13,961 nt of DNA from an uncultured Planctomycetaceae bacterium (GTDB lineage: Bacteria > Planctomycetota > Phycisphaerae > UBA1845 > UTPLA1). The translations under genes and the position numbers were made by a program. The stretch's first letter is position 1, and each line of letters opens with the position of its first letter. The notes under the pieces were generated by a model. That model was not told where the DNA came from, did no database searches, and saw nothing but the letters and a program-made list of their open reading frames with translations. Below are positions 1 through 7,312 of this stretch, piece after piece. Where the stretch lies: positions 1-13,961 of the forward strand of contig CALLKH010000332.1 of NCBI GenBank assembly GCA_938008425.1. Reading direction: 5' to 3'.

Positions 1-903
1 GGCCAGCACTACGCCGACTCGCCGCTCCCGGCCAAGGCGATGAGCGATGCATCGAGCAAGCTGACGATCGTCAAGGGTCGGTTCGCGAAGGAGGAGGGCT
101 TCTCGGGCTCGCTGAAGAACGGCGAGGCCCAGCACGATCTTCAGGATCGCGAGAAGAAGGTGCACACCGTTGACCGGCACCAGCAGCTCGTCGAAGCCGC
201 CCGGCGCGACTGGGAGGCGAATCGAAACATCCCCAATAAGCTGCTGAACTTTGTCAACCTGATGACGCGGGTGGAAGCGGACGACGTCGAGAACGAAGCA
301 ATTCAGATACTGAATGCCGAGTTCGAGTCTTCCGGCAACTACATCTTCAAGCAGAAGTCCGACGACATCCTCATCCGCCAGATGAATCGGCATCTTTCCA
401 AGATCGTCAAACTGATCAAGGTCGATCCCTCCAACGAGGAGCTTCGCCAGCAGTACCACCACCACATGCTGCACCAGTCGGAAGCCGAGACGCGCATCTT
501 CGAAGATCGGGTGCAGCACTACCCGACCGACCTGAAGATCAAGTACGAACTCGCGCTTCGATACTTCCTCACCAAGCGCTACGATGACGCCATTCCGATT
601 TTTCAACAGTCCCGGGCCGACGCCAAACTCCGCGCCCAGAGCCGCCTTTACATTGGCCGCTGCTTCTTCGCCAAGGGGTTCTTCGACCAGGCCGTGGACG
701 TGTTGAAACGGGCCATCGAAGAGCTGGACACCCGAACCGGCTCGCTCGTAAACGACCTTAACTACTGGCTGGCAAGGGCCTTAGAAGCCTCTGGTGAACT
801 GGACGCCGCCAAGAAGGTGTACGGCCAGCTCATCCAATCCGACTACAACTATCGCGACGGGCGGCAGCGACTCGAGCGCCTTGTCTCCGAGACCAAAAAC
901 TAG
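1..903 (+). CDS. TPR-repeat protein, 5' end outside the window
   Basis: The reading frame is open from base 1. Thirteen codons precede the first Met (base 40) with no stop, and that Met has no well-spaced ribosome binding site, so the gene most likely begins upstream. Counting from that Met, residues about 40-160 are charged and helical. Residues about 164-272 form roughly three tetratricopeptide repeats, with the typical spacing of small and aromatic residues (for example the segments around YELALRYF, YIGRCFFAKGFFDQA and YWLARALEASGELDAA). TPR domains are protein-protein scaffolds, and no enzymatic motif is visible. No signal peptide or membrane segment can be seen in the part present. The style recalls TPR proteins common in planctomycetes, but the partner and role are unknown. 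The gene ends with TAG, 141 bases before rpsT, on the same strand. Confidence 0.8.
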   Translation, partial: GQHYADSPLPAKAMSDASSKLTIVKGRFAKEEGFSGSLKNGEAQHDLQDREKKVHTVDRHQQLVEAARRDWEANRNIPNKLLNFVNLMTRVEADDVENEAIQILNAEFESSGNYIFKQKSDDILIRQMNRHLSKIVKLIKVDPSNEELRQQYHHHMLHQSEAETRIFEDRVQHYPTDLKIKYELALRYFLTKRYDDAIPIFQQSRADAKLRAQSRLYIGRCFFAKGFFDQAVDVLKRAIEELDTRTGSLVNDLNYWLARALEASGELDAAKKVYGQLIQSDYNYRDGRQRLERLVSETKN

Positions 904-1044
904 TCTAATAGCGGGTCTTTCCCCGGTCGGGCGCACCCGCCCCCGGCGGCGCCGCGAAGCCCGGATTGGCGTGGCTGTTCGCGGTGATAGATACGTGATG
1001 AACGCGCGACGAGACGCGCGCAATGGATAACCAAGGAGTCAGGC

Positions 1045-1320
1045 GTGGCAAGATCGATTTCCTCACAGAAGCGACTTCGGCAGAACAAGCGACGAGCCGA
1101 GTTGAACAAGGCGCGAAAGTCCGAACTCAAGTCGGCGGTCCGCAAGGTGCGGGATGCCGTCGCGAAGAAGGACAGCGCGGCCGCCGATAAGGCGTTCCGA
1201 GACGCGGCGGCGCTTCTCGACCGCAGCGGCAACCGGTTCACGATTCATCCGAAGGCGGCGGCAAGAAACAAGAGCCGGCTGTCGAAGGCCGTAAACGCGC
1301 TGAAGACGGCGACGAAGTAA
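1045..1320 (+). CDS. rpsT: 30S ribosomal protein S20
   Basis: This 91-residue, very basic, all-helical protein matches the S20 family in length (usually about 85-90). It has the family's N-terminal Ser/Gln/Lys/Arg-rich segment (SISSQKRLRQNKRRAELNKA) and the C-terminal IHPKAAARNKSRLSKAVNAL helix. S20 is a primary 16S rRNA binding protein needed for early 30S assembly. The start is GTG, chosen because an AAGGAG Shine-Dalgarno (1033-1038) lies 6 bases upstream and because the family begins with a short ARxxSxxKR segment. A non-AUG start is also known for rpsT in enterobacteria, where it is linked to autoregulation; whether that applies here is not shown. The gene stands alone, followed by a strong terminator, so it is probably monocistronic. 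Confidence 0.97.
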   Translation: MARSISSQKRLRQNKRRAELNKARKSELKSAVRKVRDAVAKKDSAAADKAFRDAAALLDRSGNRFTIHPKAAARNKSRLSKAVNALKTATK

Positions 1321-1373
1321 GTCCTCGCCGAATCGCGCGGTTCCGACCAACGCGAAACCCATTGAATTCTCAT

Positions 1374-1412
1374 ACAGGCTCCGGCGAACCTTCGTCGGAG
1401 CCTGTTTCTTTT
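1374..1412 (+). terminator. Rho-independent terminator of rpsT
   Basis: Arm 1374-1388 pairs with 1391-1405: ten perfect pairs (ACAGGCTCCG/CGGAGCCTGT), one G-T pair, then CGAA/TTCG, with a tight loop around ACCT. It is followed at once by TTTCTTTT. The hairpin lies 54 bases after the rpsT stop and before the next gene, so it should end the rpsT transcript and separate it from the methyltransferase. Confidence 0.9.
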
Positions 1413-1473
1413 CCACTTGGACCCCGTCAATTCCCGCTAACGGCGACTTGAACCGTCGGGTTATCATCCGGAT

Positions 1474-2046
1474 ATGTCGCGCAGCTCCGAAGATGGTCCC
1501 TACGTCTCCCGTGCCGGTCAAAAACTGGCGCACGCGCTTGACGCTTTCGGTACATCAGCCCGGGGCCGCGTCTGCGCCGACCTTGGAAGCAACGCCGGCG
1601 GCTTTGTCGACTGCCTGCTCCAAGCCGGCGCGACTCGCGTCTATGCCGTGGAGCGCGGCTATGGCGTATTGCATTTCAAGCTGCGGCGCGACCCCCGCGT
1701 CGTGGTCATGGAACGCACCGACGCATTGCACGTTCGCCTGCCAGAACCGGTCGATCTCATCTCCATTGACGCCGGCTGGACGCGGCAACGGCTGATCCTG
1801 CCGGCCGCCCGTCGTCTGCTCGCCCCGGGCGGTGAAATCATCTCGCTGATCAAGCCCCATTACGAAGCGGAGGCCGACCAGCTTCGTCAAGGTGTGCTTG
1901 ACGCGGCCCATCTGGAAGATGTGCTCACGAAGGTGCGGCACGACGTGATATCGTCGGGATTCGAGTGCACCCAGGAGGCGGAGAGCCCCATCCTCGGACA
2001 CGGCGGCAATCGGGAGTTCCTCTTCAGACTGATTGTGCCAGCGTAA
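1474..2046 (+). CDS. TlyA-type rRNA 2'-O-methyltransferase lacking the S4 domain
   Basis: This 190-residue protein has an FtsJ/RrmJ-like Rossmann methyltransferase fold. YVSRAGQKL at 10-18 matches the start of the TlyA catalytic domain. DLGSNAGGFVD at 36-46 is the SAM-binding motif I. VYAVERGYGVLHFKLRRDPRVVVMERT at 56-82 closely follows TlyA. The 2'-O-methyltransferase tetrad is recognisable as K17, D99, K127 (in IKPHYE) and E181 (in GGNREFL). TlyA modifies cytidines in 16S and 23S rRNA and usually has about 270 residues with an N-terminal S4 RNA-binding domain. That domain is absent here: no in-frame upstream extension is visible. The D99 motif reads IDAGW instead of the usual DVSFISL. It could methylate rRNA without S4 or have another RNA substrate. 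There is no Shine-Dalgarno, and a TATCAT hexamer ends 7 bases before the ATG, so the mRNA may be leaderless. It converges on the next gene with a 20-base gap. Confidence 0.82.
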   Translation: MSRSSEDGPYVSRAGQKLAHALDAFGTSARGRVCADLGSNAGGFVDCLLQAGATRVYAVERGYGVLHFKLRRDPRVVVMERTDALHVRLPEPVDLISIDAGWTRQRLILPAARRLLAPGGEIISLIKPHYEAEADQLRQGVLDAAHLEDVLTKVRHDVISSGFECTQEAESPILGHGGNREFLFRLIVPA

Positions 2047-2066
2047 CGGCAGTTCGATGAGGCGCG

Positions 2067-3089
2067 TCAGTTGCGGTACGCCGCATGACAATCCGTGCAG
2101 CGGGCTTCCATCTCGCGAAAGCCCGCTTCGCGACCTTCGCCGCCCGCCTGAATCGCCTTGGAGAGCGCGAGAGCCGCGTCCTCGGCGTCCTTCATGAGTT
2201 CATCGAAACCGGCCGGCCTTAATGACATCTCCGGCAGACGCCGCGCCTCGCGAAAATGCTCCATCAGGATTACGCATTCCGCGGCGCAGTCCACATCCGG
2301 GTGCGACTTCGGCGTCGCCCACCCGGCCTGATGACAGGCCTCGATCCGCTCCCAGCTCTGCTCGATATCCACCATCGACATCGTCATCGACGAACGCGCT
2401 GCGCTCGATGGCAACTCCGGCTCGAAGCCGTCGGGCGGCGGGGAATACGCCGATGTGGCGCCACGGACCGCGGCATAGAGCCCCGAATACATCTCAGACG
2501 TTCCCGCGGCGTGCATGAGGCCGATCGCCTCTCCGGTGTCGAACGTTCGAAGTGCCGCCAGAACAAACGCCGCGGCGGCCGGACCCCGATGGATCCCCTT
2601 GTGACAGTGGATGTAGATCGCGCCCTCAAGATGTTCGACGGCATAGACCAGATTTCGGCCGCGATCGACCGAGATGCCGTCGTAACCGATGGGCAAATGA
2701 ACATATCGAATGCCGCTGGCCGCGGCGCGATCGAGATCCGGCGTCGCTCCATCGACCGAAATCGCCGTTCGCACGCCGAGCTGCTCCAGCGACCGGAACG
2801 CATCGTCGGAATTCGGCTCAGAGCCGCAGTAGAGCGAAGGAGTCAGTCGAAAGACGTGCCGGAGTCCCGGCAGCGGGTCTATGGAAGCGAATGGACTGGC
2901 GACGGAGGCGGGGCCGGACGCGTCCTGATTCACCCGGGCCCGCTCGGTCCGTGAACCGTTCGTCGGACCGGACTCCGCAGCGGCGGATTCATGGGTTCGC
3001 GCCGATTCGCGGGCACATGACGCCACGATCGCCAGCAACACGAGCGCAGCGAATGCCCTGCCTGTCTTGAAAACGCCCGAATACGACAT
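2067..3089 (-). CDS. Lipoprotein with Cys-dependent phosphatase domain fused to a cytochrome c'-like domain
   Basis: This 340-residue exported protein starts with a lipoprotein signal peptide: a basic start, a hydrophobic core at 12-22, and the lipobox VASC with Cys25 as the acylation site. Residues about 31-65 are a low-complexity linker. Residues about 77-210 resemble dual-specificity or tyrosine phosphatases. A strand-rich YCGSEPNSDDAF...LGVRTAISV segment leads to IHCHKGIHRGP at 160-170, which holds the CX5R loop (C162, R168). D137 in IGYDG could be the general acid. Residues about 238-340 are helical and end in CTDCHAAYR (331-339), the haem c attachment pattern CxxCHxxYR of cytochrome c' (class II). 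The position after R168 is Gly rather than Ser/Thr. The ATG has a GGAGG site 5 bases upstream, and a good promoter lies about 60 bases upstream. Substrate and electron partners are unknown. Confidence 0.82.
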   Translation of the reverse strand: MSYSGVFKTGRAFAALVLLAIVASCARESARTHESAAAESGPTNGSRTERARVNQDASGPASVASPFASIDPLPGLRHVFRLTPSLYCGSEPNSDDAFRSLEQLGVRTAISVDGATPDLDRAAASGIRYVHLPIGYDGISVDRGRNLVYAVEHLEGAIYIHCHKGIHRGPAAAAFVLAALRTFDTGEAIGLMHAAGTSEMYSGLYAAVRGATSAYSPPPDGFEPELPSSAARSSMTMSMVDIEQSWERIEACHQAGWATPKSHPDVDCAAECVILMEHFREARRLPEMSLRPAGFDELMKDAEDAALALSKAIQAGGEGREAGFREMEARCTDCHAAYRN

Positions 3090-3147
3090 CGACGCCTCCG
3101 GACCCGGTACCCGGCCGCCACATCAAGTATCGGCGGCGGCATACGGC

Positions 3148-3177
3148 ATCATAGAGGCATCGAAATGTTCCTGGCAA
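3148..3177 (-). promoter_or_regulatory. Candidate sigma70-type promoter of the phosphatase-cytochrome lipoprotein gene
   Basis: Read on the minus strand, TTGCCA (3177-3172) and TATGAT (3153-3148) are separated by 18 bases. Each hexamer matches the consensus at five of six positions. Predicted transcription starts near 3141, leaving a leader of about 52 bases that includes the GGAGG site. It lies between the dockerin gene stop (3230) and this gene, so this gene need not depend on read-through. Confidence 0.5.
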
Positions 3178-3229
3178 CCTCACGCGACCGGCCATCGCGG
3201 TTCAGGGCCGATCCCGGGCACGGGCGCCG

Positions 3230-5728
3230 TCATGGGGCGCAGTTGCCGTCCAGGAGCAGCGTCACGAATTGTGCGACGTCATTGTCATCCAGCGGCTGTC
3301 CCGGCGGGCCATCCACTTCCGCACAATCGCCGACCGCCACGGTCTGAAGATACATCTGCACAAACGGATCGATATCGGCGCCGTCGACCAGCGTGTCGCC
3401 GTTAATGTCGCCGAAACAATTGCAGACCGGAATCGGCGCCGACGGCACCAGGGTCGCCCCCGAGACGGACTGCGGCGTAAACGGCTTGAACAACGCGATG
3501 CTGGCATCGCCGTTCGTCGGCGGGGTATCTGCGTCGAATCGGAAGTTGTACAGCGTCGCCCATCGCAGGGCGTTGGCATACTGCTTGGTGCTGAACGACT
3601 CCGTCTGCCATGTAATGGACGAAGCGCCGATGGTGTGGGTCCAATCCGTGTTCTCGATGGCGCCGGCGACGGTGCCGAGGCTGTCGCCGCTGTGGTAATC
3701 GACATCGTGGAAGCCGACGTTGGTGATGTTCACACCCGCCGGGAACGGAATCGTGAACGCTCCCGCGGACTTGTCGGAATTGAAATTGTGAACGGCGTAT
3801 TCGTAATGCCACATGCCGCCGCCCAGATCGGAGGCCTTGGCCGAGACGATAAAGCGACCCTCACTGGGGACGTCGATCGTGGTTTCCACGACCGAGGGAT
3901 CAATCACCTTCCAGGCTGCAATGGCCGGCTTGAGCCTGAAGTCCGAACCGGTCATGGTCAGCACATAGACCGAGCCCGCCGGGTTGGTCACCAGTACTTC
4001 GCGATAAGTCGCATTATTCAATCCATTACCCAGCGTCGCATCGTCCGATGTGGCGTAGTGGCCCTCGATGAAGTATCGGGCGCCGGTGTTTTGCGCAGGA
4101 ATCAGATCAGCGTCGTAGACTTGAAGCCGCCGTCCGATCGTGGCCTGCGGTCCGGGCGGCGGGAACGGAACGGATGATGTCGGAAACGGGAAGAGACCGG
4201 TGTAGGCGTTGATGTGCCCGCGCGGCCCGAGCCGCGTGGTGGTGCCGTTCAAATCCGCGTTGTACGGATCGGAGCATCCAACGCCAAGTGTCAGGCCCGT
4301 AAACGGACTGGGCGTGATGCAGCCCAGCACGCATTGATCCTCCGCCAGCGCGAGGAACCCATGCTTGACCCACGACATGCCGATCTGCTCAAACCGATTA
4401 TTCTTCAGCCGATAAAGCTGCTGGCCGATGACCGGGTGTTTGTTGTTGTTCGCATTCCAGGAGACTTCGACATCGCCGGGATTGCAGGAAATCGTTCCGA
4501 CGCTGTACCCGGTGATGCCGAGCGAGGCATTTCGCCCCCAGTTCCGGACCGCGTTCCATTGCGAATTATTCTGGATCGTTCCCGATCCGAACATCGCACC
4601 GACCGTCACATCCGGCCCGATCGGACAGGGGCACGTCAATTCCAGCGTCATCGCGCCGCGCGTCGCATCGCTGAACGTGGCCAGCTGAATGTAATAGGTC
4701 TGGCCGAGTTGCAGACCGCCAAGGCACATGGTTGACAACCGGCCGCTGCCGGAGCCGCACTCATCCTCGCCGCATCCGATCTCGTTTCGAGTCAGGAACG
4801 GGCACGTCCCGCTATAGACGGCCATCAGCGTGTCGCTGGTGCCGGTGCTGAGGCACGTCGTCACCTGCATGGAGGCATGAACCGCCACGAACTTGAACCA
4901 CAGCGTTCCCTTGCCCTGATTTCCGCCGCCGGTGTAGCAACTGAAGGCCGGGTCTTCGGGACTTTCTGTGGCGTACGAGTTGTCGATGTTGGTGATCGAA
5001 TCGCACTCGATCAGCATCGCGGTTTCGCAGGAATCGTTGGCCGGCGCAGGATTAATGCCGATCGTCATCGTGCCGCTGCCCTGCGCGCCGTTGAATCCAC
5101 CGATGCGGATGTAATACGTCTCACCCCCGGCGGCCCCGAAGTTCAAGACCGACTGAAGCCCGGGATTGCACTCATCCTCGTCGCAGGCGATGGCCTCGTG
5201 AGCCTGTGTCGGACATCCGCGCAGGTAGATCGCCAGCTTGGTGTCGTAACCGCTGCCGCACAGGCTGACGTTCACAAGGCCGTTGAACGGGGCAACGTAC
5301 CGATACCAGATGTCGCTGTTCACGGCGCCGCCATCGACGAAACCGAAATCGCAGATTGTCTCCAGCGGCCCGTCCGTCGTCGCGCCGGCCGTCGAGAACG
5401 GATGACTGCCTTCAGACACCAGAATCGCGTTCGCACAATCGTCATTCGCGGGGGGAACGCCGCGCGGCGTGCCCGAATCCCCCGCATCGTCAATCATCCC
5501 GGCCCGCTTGGCCGCATCGAACGGATCGAAGCCTGCGTCGCCGCCGATGCGCACCCCTTTCGGCGGAATCGATGGATCACCGACCGGAATGAACGCCGCC
5601 TCTCCAGCCACCTCGTACTGCCGCTCCAGTTCAATTCGAAAATCGCCCGGGTCGGCTACGACGGTCGCTCCGCCCAGTCCACAAGCGAGCAGCGACAACA
5701 CGGTCCAGATGTTCAATCGACGAATCAT
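3230..5728 (-). CDS. Secreted protein with two NDxC-type beta modules and a C-terminal dockerin-like domain
   Basis: The preferred ATG start gives 832 residues. A GTG two codons upstream overlaps the AAGGAG site and is unlikely. In 832-residue numbering, a Sec signal peptide spans about 1-25 (hydrophobic core IWTVLSLLACGLGGA). Two related beta modules follow at about 93-226 and 229-365. Each begins ANDxC and contains a YRY or WFKF strand, a YDTKLAIY- or DTLMAVY-like strand, a Cys-rich acidic loop (DEDEC or GEDEC) and a TYYIRI- or TYYIQL-like strand, as in PPC-type domains. Residues about 370-765 are a long unassigned region rich in Gly, Asn and aromatic residues. Residues about 770-832 are dockerin-like, with DINGDTLVDGADID as an EF-hand-type calcium loop and a more degenerate second half. 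No catalytic motif was recognised. Such proteins are frequent in planctomycetes; an adhesive or surface role is inference. Confidence 0.85.
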   Translation of the reverse strand: MIRRLNIWTVLSLLACGLGGATVVADPGDFRIELERQYEVAGEAAFIPVGDPSIPPKGVRIGGDAGFDPFDAAKRAGMIDDAGDSGTPRGVPPANDDCANAILVSEGSHPFSTAGATTDGPLETICDFGFVDGGAVNSDIWYRYVAPFNGLVNVSLCGSGYDTKLAIYLRGCPTQAHEAIACDEDECNPGLQSVLNFGAAGGETYYIRIGGFNGAQGSGTMTIGINPAPANDSCETAMLIECDSITNIDNSYATESPEDPAFSCYTGGGNQGKGTLWFKFVAVHASMQVTTCLSTGTSDTLMAVYSGTCPFLTRNEIGCGEDECGSGSGRLSTMCLGGLQLGQTYYIQLATFSDATRGAMTLELTCPCPIGPDVTVGAMFGSGTIQNNSQWNAVRNWGRNASLGITGYSVGTISCNPGDVEVSWNANNNKHPVIGQQLYRLKNNRFEQIGMSWVKHGFLALAEDQCVLGCITPSPFTGLTLGVGCSDPYNADLNGTTTRLGPRGHINAYTGLFPFPTSSVPFPPPGPQATIGRRLQVYDADLIPAQNTGARYFIEGHYATSDDATLGNGLNNATYREVLVTNPAGSVYVLTMTGSDFRLKPAIAAWKVIDPSVVETTIDVPSEGRFIVSAKASDLGGGMWHYEYAVHNFNSDKSAGAFTIPFPAGVNITNVGFHDVDYHSGDSLGTVAGAIENTDWTHTIGASSITWQTESFSTKQYANALRWATLYNFRFDADTPPTNGDASIALFKPFTPQSVSGATLVPSAPIPVCNCFGDINGDTLVDGADIDPFVQMYLQTVAVGDCAEVDGPPGQPLDDNDVAQFVTLLLDGNCAP

Positions 5729-5733
5729 GATCA

Positions 5734-5739
5734 CTCCTT
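5734..5739 (-). promoter_or_regulatory. Shine-Dalgarno site fixing the start of the dockerin protein
   Basis: AAGGAG on the minus strand ends 5 bases before the ATG at 5728. The alternative in-frame GTG at 5734-5732 shares its first base with this site and could not be served by it, so the ATG two codons later is the better start. Confidence 0.8.
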
Positions 5740-6251
5740 ACCCCACCGGTCGCGATGTTCAATGCGCATCCAATGAATGACCGACACGCATCCGCGTCAC
5801 CCAAGTCCCTTATCGGCATAGGGCGAGAACACACGACCTGCAAATCAAGCTGGCGAGCGACGGGTACGTTCCGCGCGAAACCCGCATGAGGGCCCATCCT
5901 TCCGTCGGCGCGGCCGGGTCGCTCCGAGACGTATCACCGATCATAGACGATTCCGCCGATCGAATTCAACGAATTCGGACCACTCGACGCGGGGATTGCC
6001 GGCACAAACGGCGTCAATACAGCTTACCCCGAGAAAAATAGACACATCTGGCGGATTTCGCACACCCGCATGCCCCCGTACCGCCGTCTCCTCCCCGGAG
6101 GAATTCAAGATAGCCCATGGAGTGAATGTCGGAAGCACGCGCCCCTATTTCAATGACATGTCCATCACAACGCATCGGCTCTCGTACGGAAACCCGAAAC
6201 ACCCGCAGAAGTTGATGATAGCCCCATCGCCGCGTCGATCGAAGTCGGGAA

Positions 6252-6280
6252 CTGACCCCTACTGACGATTTCAGTACGAT
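6252..6280 (+). promoter_or_regulatory. Possible promoter placed for a leaderless glycosylase mRNA
   Basis: CTGACC (6252-6257) and TACGAT (6275-6280) are 17 bases apart, each matching the sigma70 consensus at four of six positions. The -10-like box ends 7 bases before the ATG at 6288, so transcription would start at or next to the start codon. No Shine-Dalgarno is visible before the ATG, which fits a leaderless message. The match is moderate and could be chance. Confidence 0.3.
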
Positions 6281-6287
6281 ACCACCC

Positions 6288-7175
6288 ATGCCGGAGTTAC
6301 CCGACATCGAGGCATATCGCTCTGTTTTGCGTCCTCGATTGGAAGGTCGCGAACTCGCGCGGGTACGCATCGTGAGTCCGTTTCTATTGAGAACCATCGA
6401 ACCGCCCATCGAGGCGGTTCAGGGGAAGCGCGTTCAATCTTTGCGACGCCTCGGAAAACGAATCGTGATCGAGCTGGATGCGTCACACTTTCTGGTTATT
6501 CACCTGATGATCGCCGGGCGACTTCGTTGGACGACGCCCGGCGCCAGGCCCATCGCGCGGATCGGCCTCGCGACATTCGATTTTGAAACCGGAACATTAC
6601 AACTGACCGAGGCCGGAACGAAGCGACGGGCTTCTCTTCACGTCGTCAAGGGTGAAACTGAACTGGCCCGGCACGACCCCGGCGGGATCGAGCCGCTCAT
6701 GACGACCCTTCCGGAATTCGCCGCAGCGCTTCGCCGTGAGAATCACACACTGAAGCGTTCCCTCACCGATCCTCGGCTCTTTGCCGGAATTGGTAATGCG
6801 TATTCGGATGAAATCCTGCACGCCGCCCGACTGTCACCCCTGCGACTCTCCGCGAAAATGACCGACGAGGAGATTCATCGGCTCCACCATGCAACCCGGG
6901 AGACGCTCAGCCGCTGGACCGCCCTGCTCACTGCCCAGTTTGAACGCAAGTTCCCCGGCCCCGGAGATGTCACCGCTTTTCGCGACGGATTCGCAGCCCA
7001 CGGCCGATTCAATCAGCCGTGCCCCGACTGCGGCACGCCGATTCAGCGCATCCGCTACGCCGACAACGAAACCAACTATTGCCCGCTCTGCCAGAACGAG
7101 GGCCGCGTGCTGGCCGACCGATCGCTGTCGCGCCTGCTTCGAGATGACTGGCCCCGAAGTGTGGATGACCTGTGA
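6288..7175 (+). CDS. Fpg/Nei-family DNA glycosylase (formamidopyrimidine-DNA glycosylase-like)
   Basis: This 295-residue protein begins MPELPDIE, which after Met removal exposes the catalytic Pro2 (Schiff-base nucleophile) and Glu3 of Fpg/Nei enzymes. K57 in RRLGKR matches the conserved hairpin lysine. IHLMIAGRLRW (71-81) corresponds to the HLGMSGRL motif. FAGIGNAYSDEILHAARLSP (165-184) is the helix-two-turn-helix, with N170 contacting DNA. A zinc finger is formed by C245, C248, C265 and C268. The family excises oxidised bases such as 8-oxoguanine and formamidopyrimidines and cleaves the abasic site. The zinc-finger turn reads DNETNYC where Fpg has GRSTxxC, so the usual DNA-contacting arginine is replaced, and the tail continues about 27 residues past the last Cys. 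I therefore assign it to the family rather than calling it mutM. No nearby repair genes are seen. Confidence 0.92.
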   Translation: MPELPDIEAYRSVLRPRLEGRELARVRIVSPFLLRTIEPPIEAVQGKRVQSLRRLGKRIVIELDASHFLVIHLMIAGRLRWTTPGARPIARIGLATFDFETGTLQLTEAGTKRRASLHVVKGETELARHDPGGIEPLMTTLPEFAAALRRENHTLKRSLTDPRLFAGIGNAYSDEILHAARLSPLRLSAKMTDEEIHRLHHATRETLSRWTALLTAQFERKFPGPGDVTAFRDGFAAHGRFNQPCPDCGTPIQRIRYADNETNYCPLCQNEGRVLADRSLSRLLRDDWPRSVDDL

Positions 7176-7228
7176 TTCCGCTCGACAGCGAAACGTCGCG
7201 TAGAGACTTCAAAGCACGACATTCCGAG

Positions 7229-7248
7229 CCGCCCCGTCCCCGGGGCGG
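7229..7248 (+). other. GC-rich hairpin downstream of the glycosylase gene
   Basis: CCGCCCCG pairs perfectly with CGGGGCGG around a TCCC loop. It lies 54 bases after the glycosylase stop. No T-run follows, so it is not a standard intrinsic terminator. It could act as a transcript-end stabiliser or a Rho-assisted end. Confidence 0.45.
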
Positions 7249-7312
7249 TGCCGATCGTCGCAAGCAACGAAGTTATTGTACAACGCAATTGCTCGGATTC
7301 TCCGAAACCCCA

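Larger units (their letters stand above)
5729..6287. other. Intergenic region between divergent dockerin and glycosylase genes
   Basis: This 559-base stretch separates the starts of two divergent genes, so it should hold both promoters. No convincing gene is seen; the open frames here lack family resemblance. Visible structure is limited to CGAATTC-AAC-GAATTCG (5961-5977), a 7-bp inverted repeat with a 3-base loop, and TCCTCC-CC-GGAGGA (6089-6102). Neither is followed by a T-run. A possible glycosylase promoter lies at its right end. No clear sigma70-type promoter was found for the dockerin gene. Confidence 0.6.

Noticed and set aside
1003..1024. Small inverted repeat GCGCG/CGCGC in the rpsT leader as a possible S20 autoregulatory structure
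   Set aside because: The stem is only about five pairs in GC-rich sequence, and I cannot show resemblance to the 16S rRNA S20 site.
5732..5734. GTG as the start of the dockerin protein
   Set aside because: It overlaps the Shine-Dalgarno site; the ATG two codons later has proper spacing.
5996..6265. Plus-strand 89-codon open frame in the large intergenic region
   Set aside because: No ribosome binding site, no recognisable family, and no codon pattern that sets it apart; it is probably chance in a noncoding stretch.
6245..6265. GGGAACTGACCCCTAC stretch resembling sequences I have seen near REP or transposase remnants
   Set aside because: There is only a single short match from memory, with no inverted repeats, target duplication or transposase around it.
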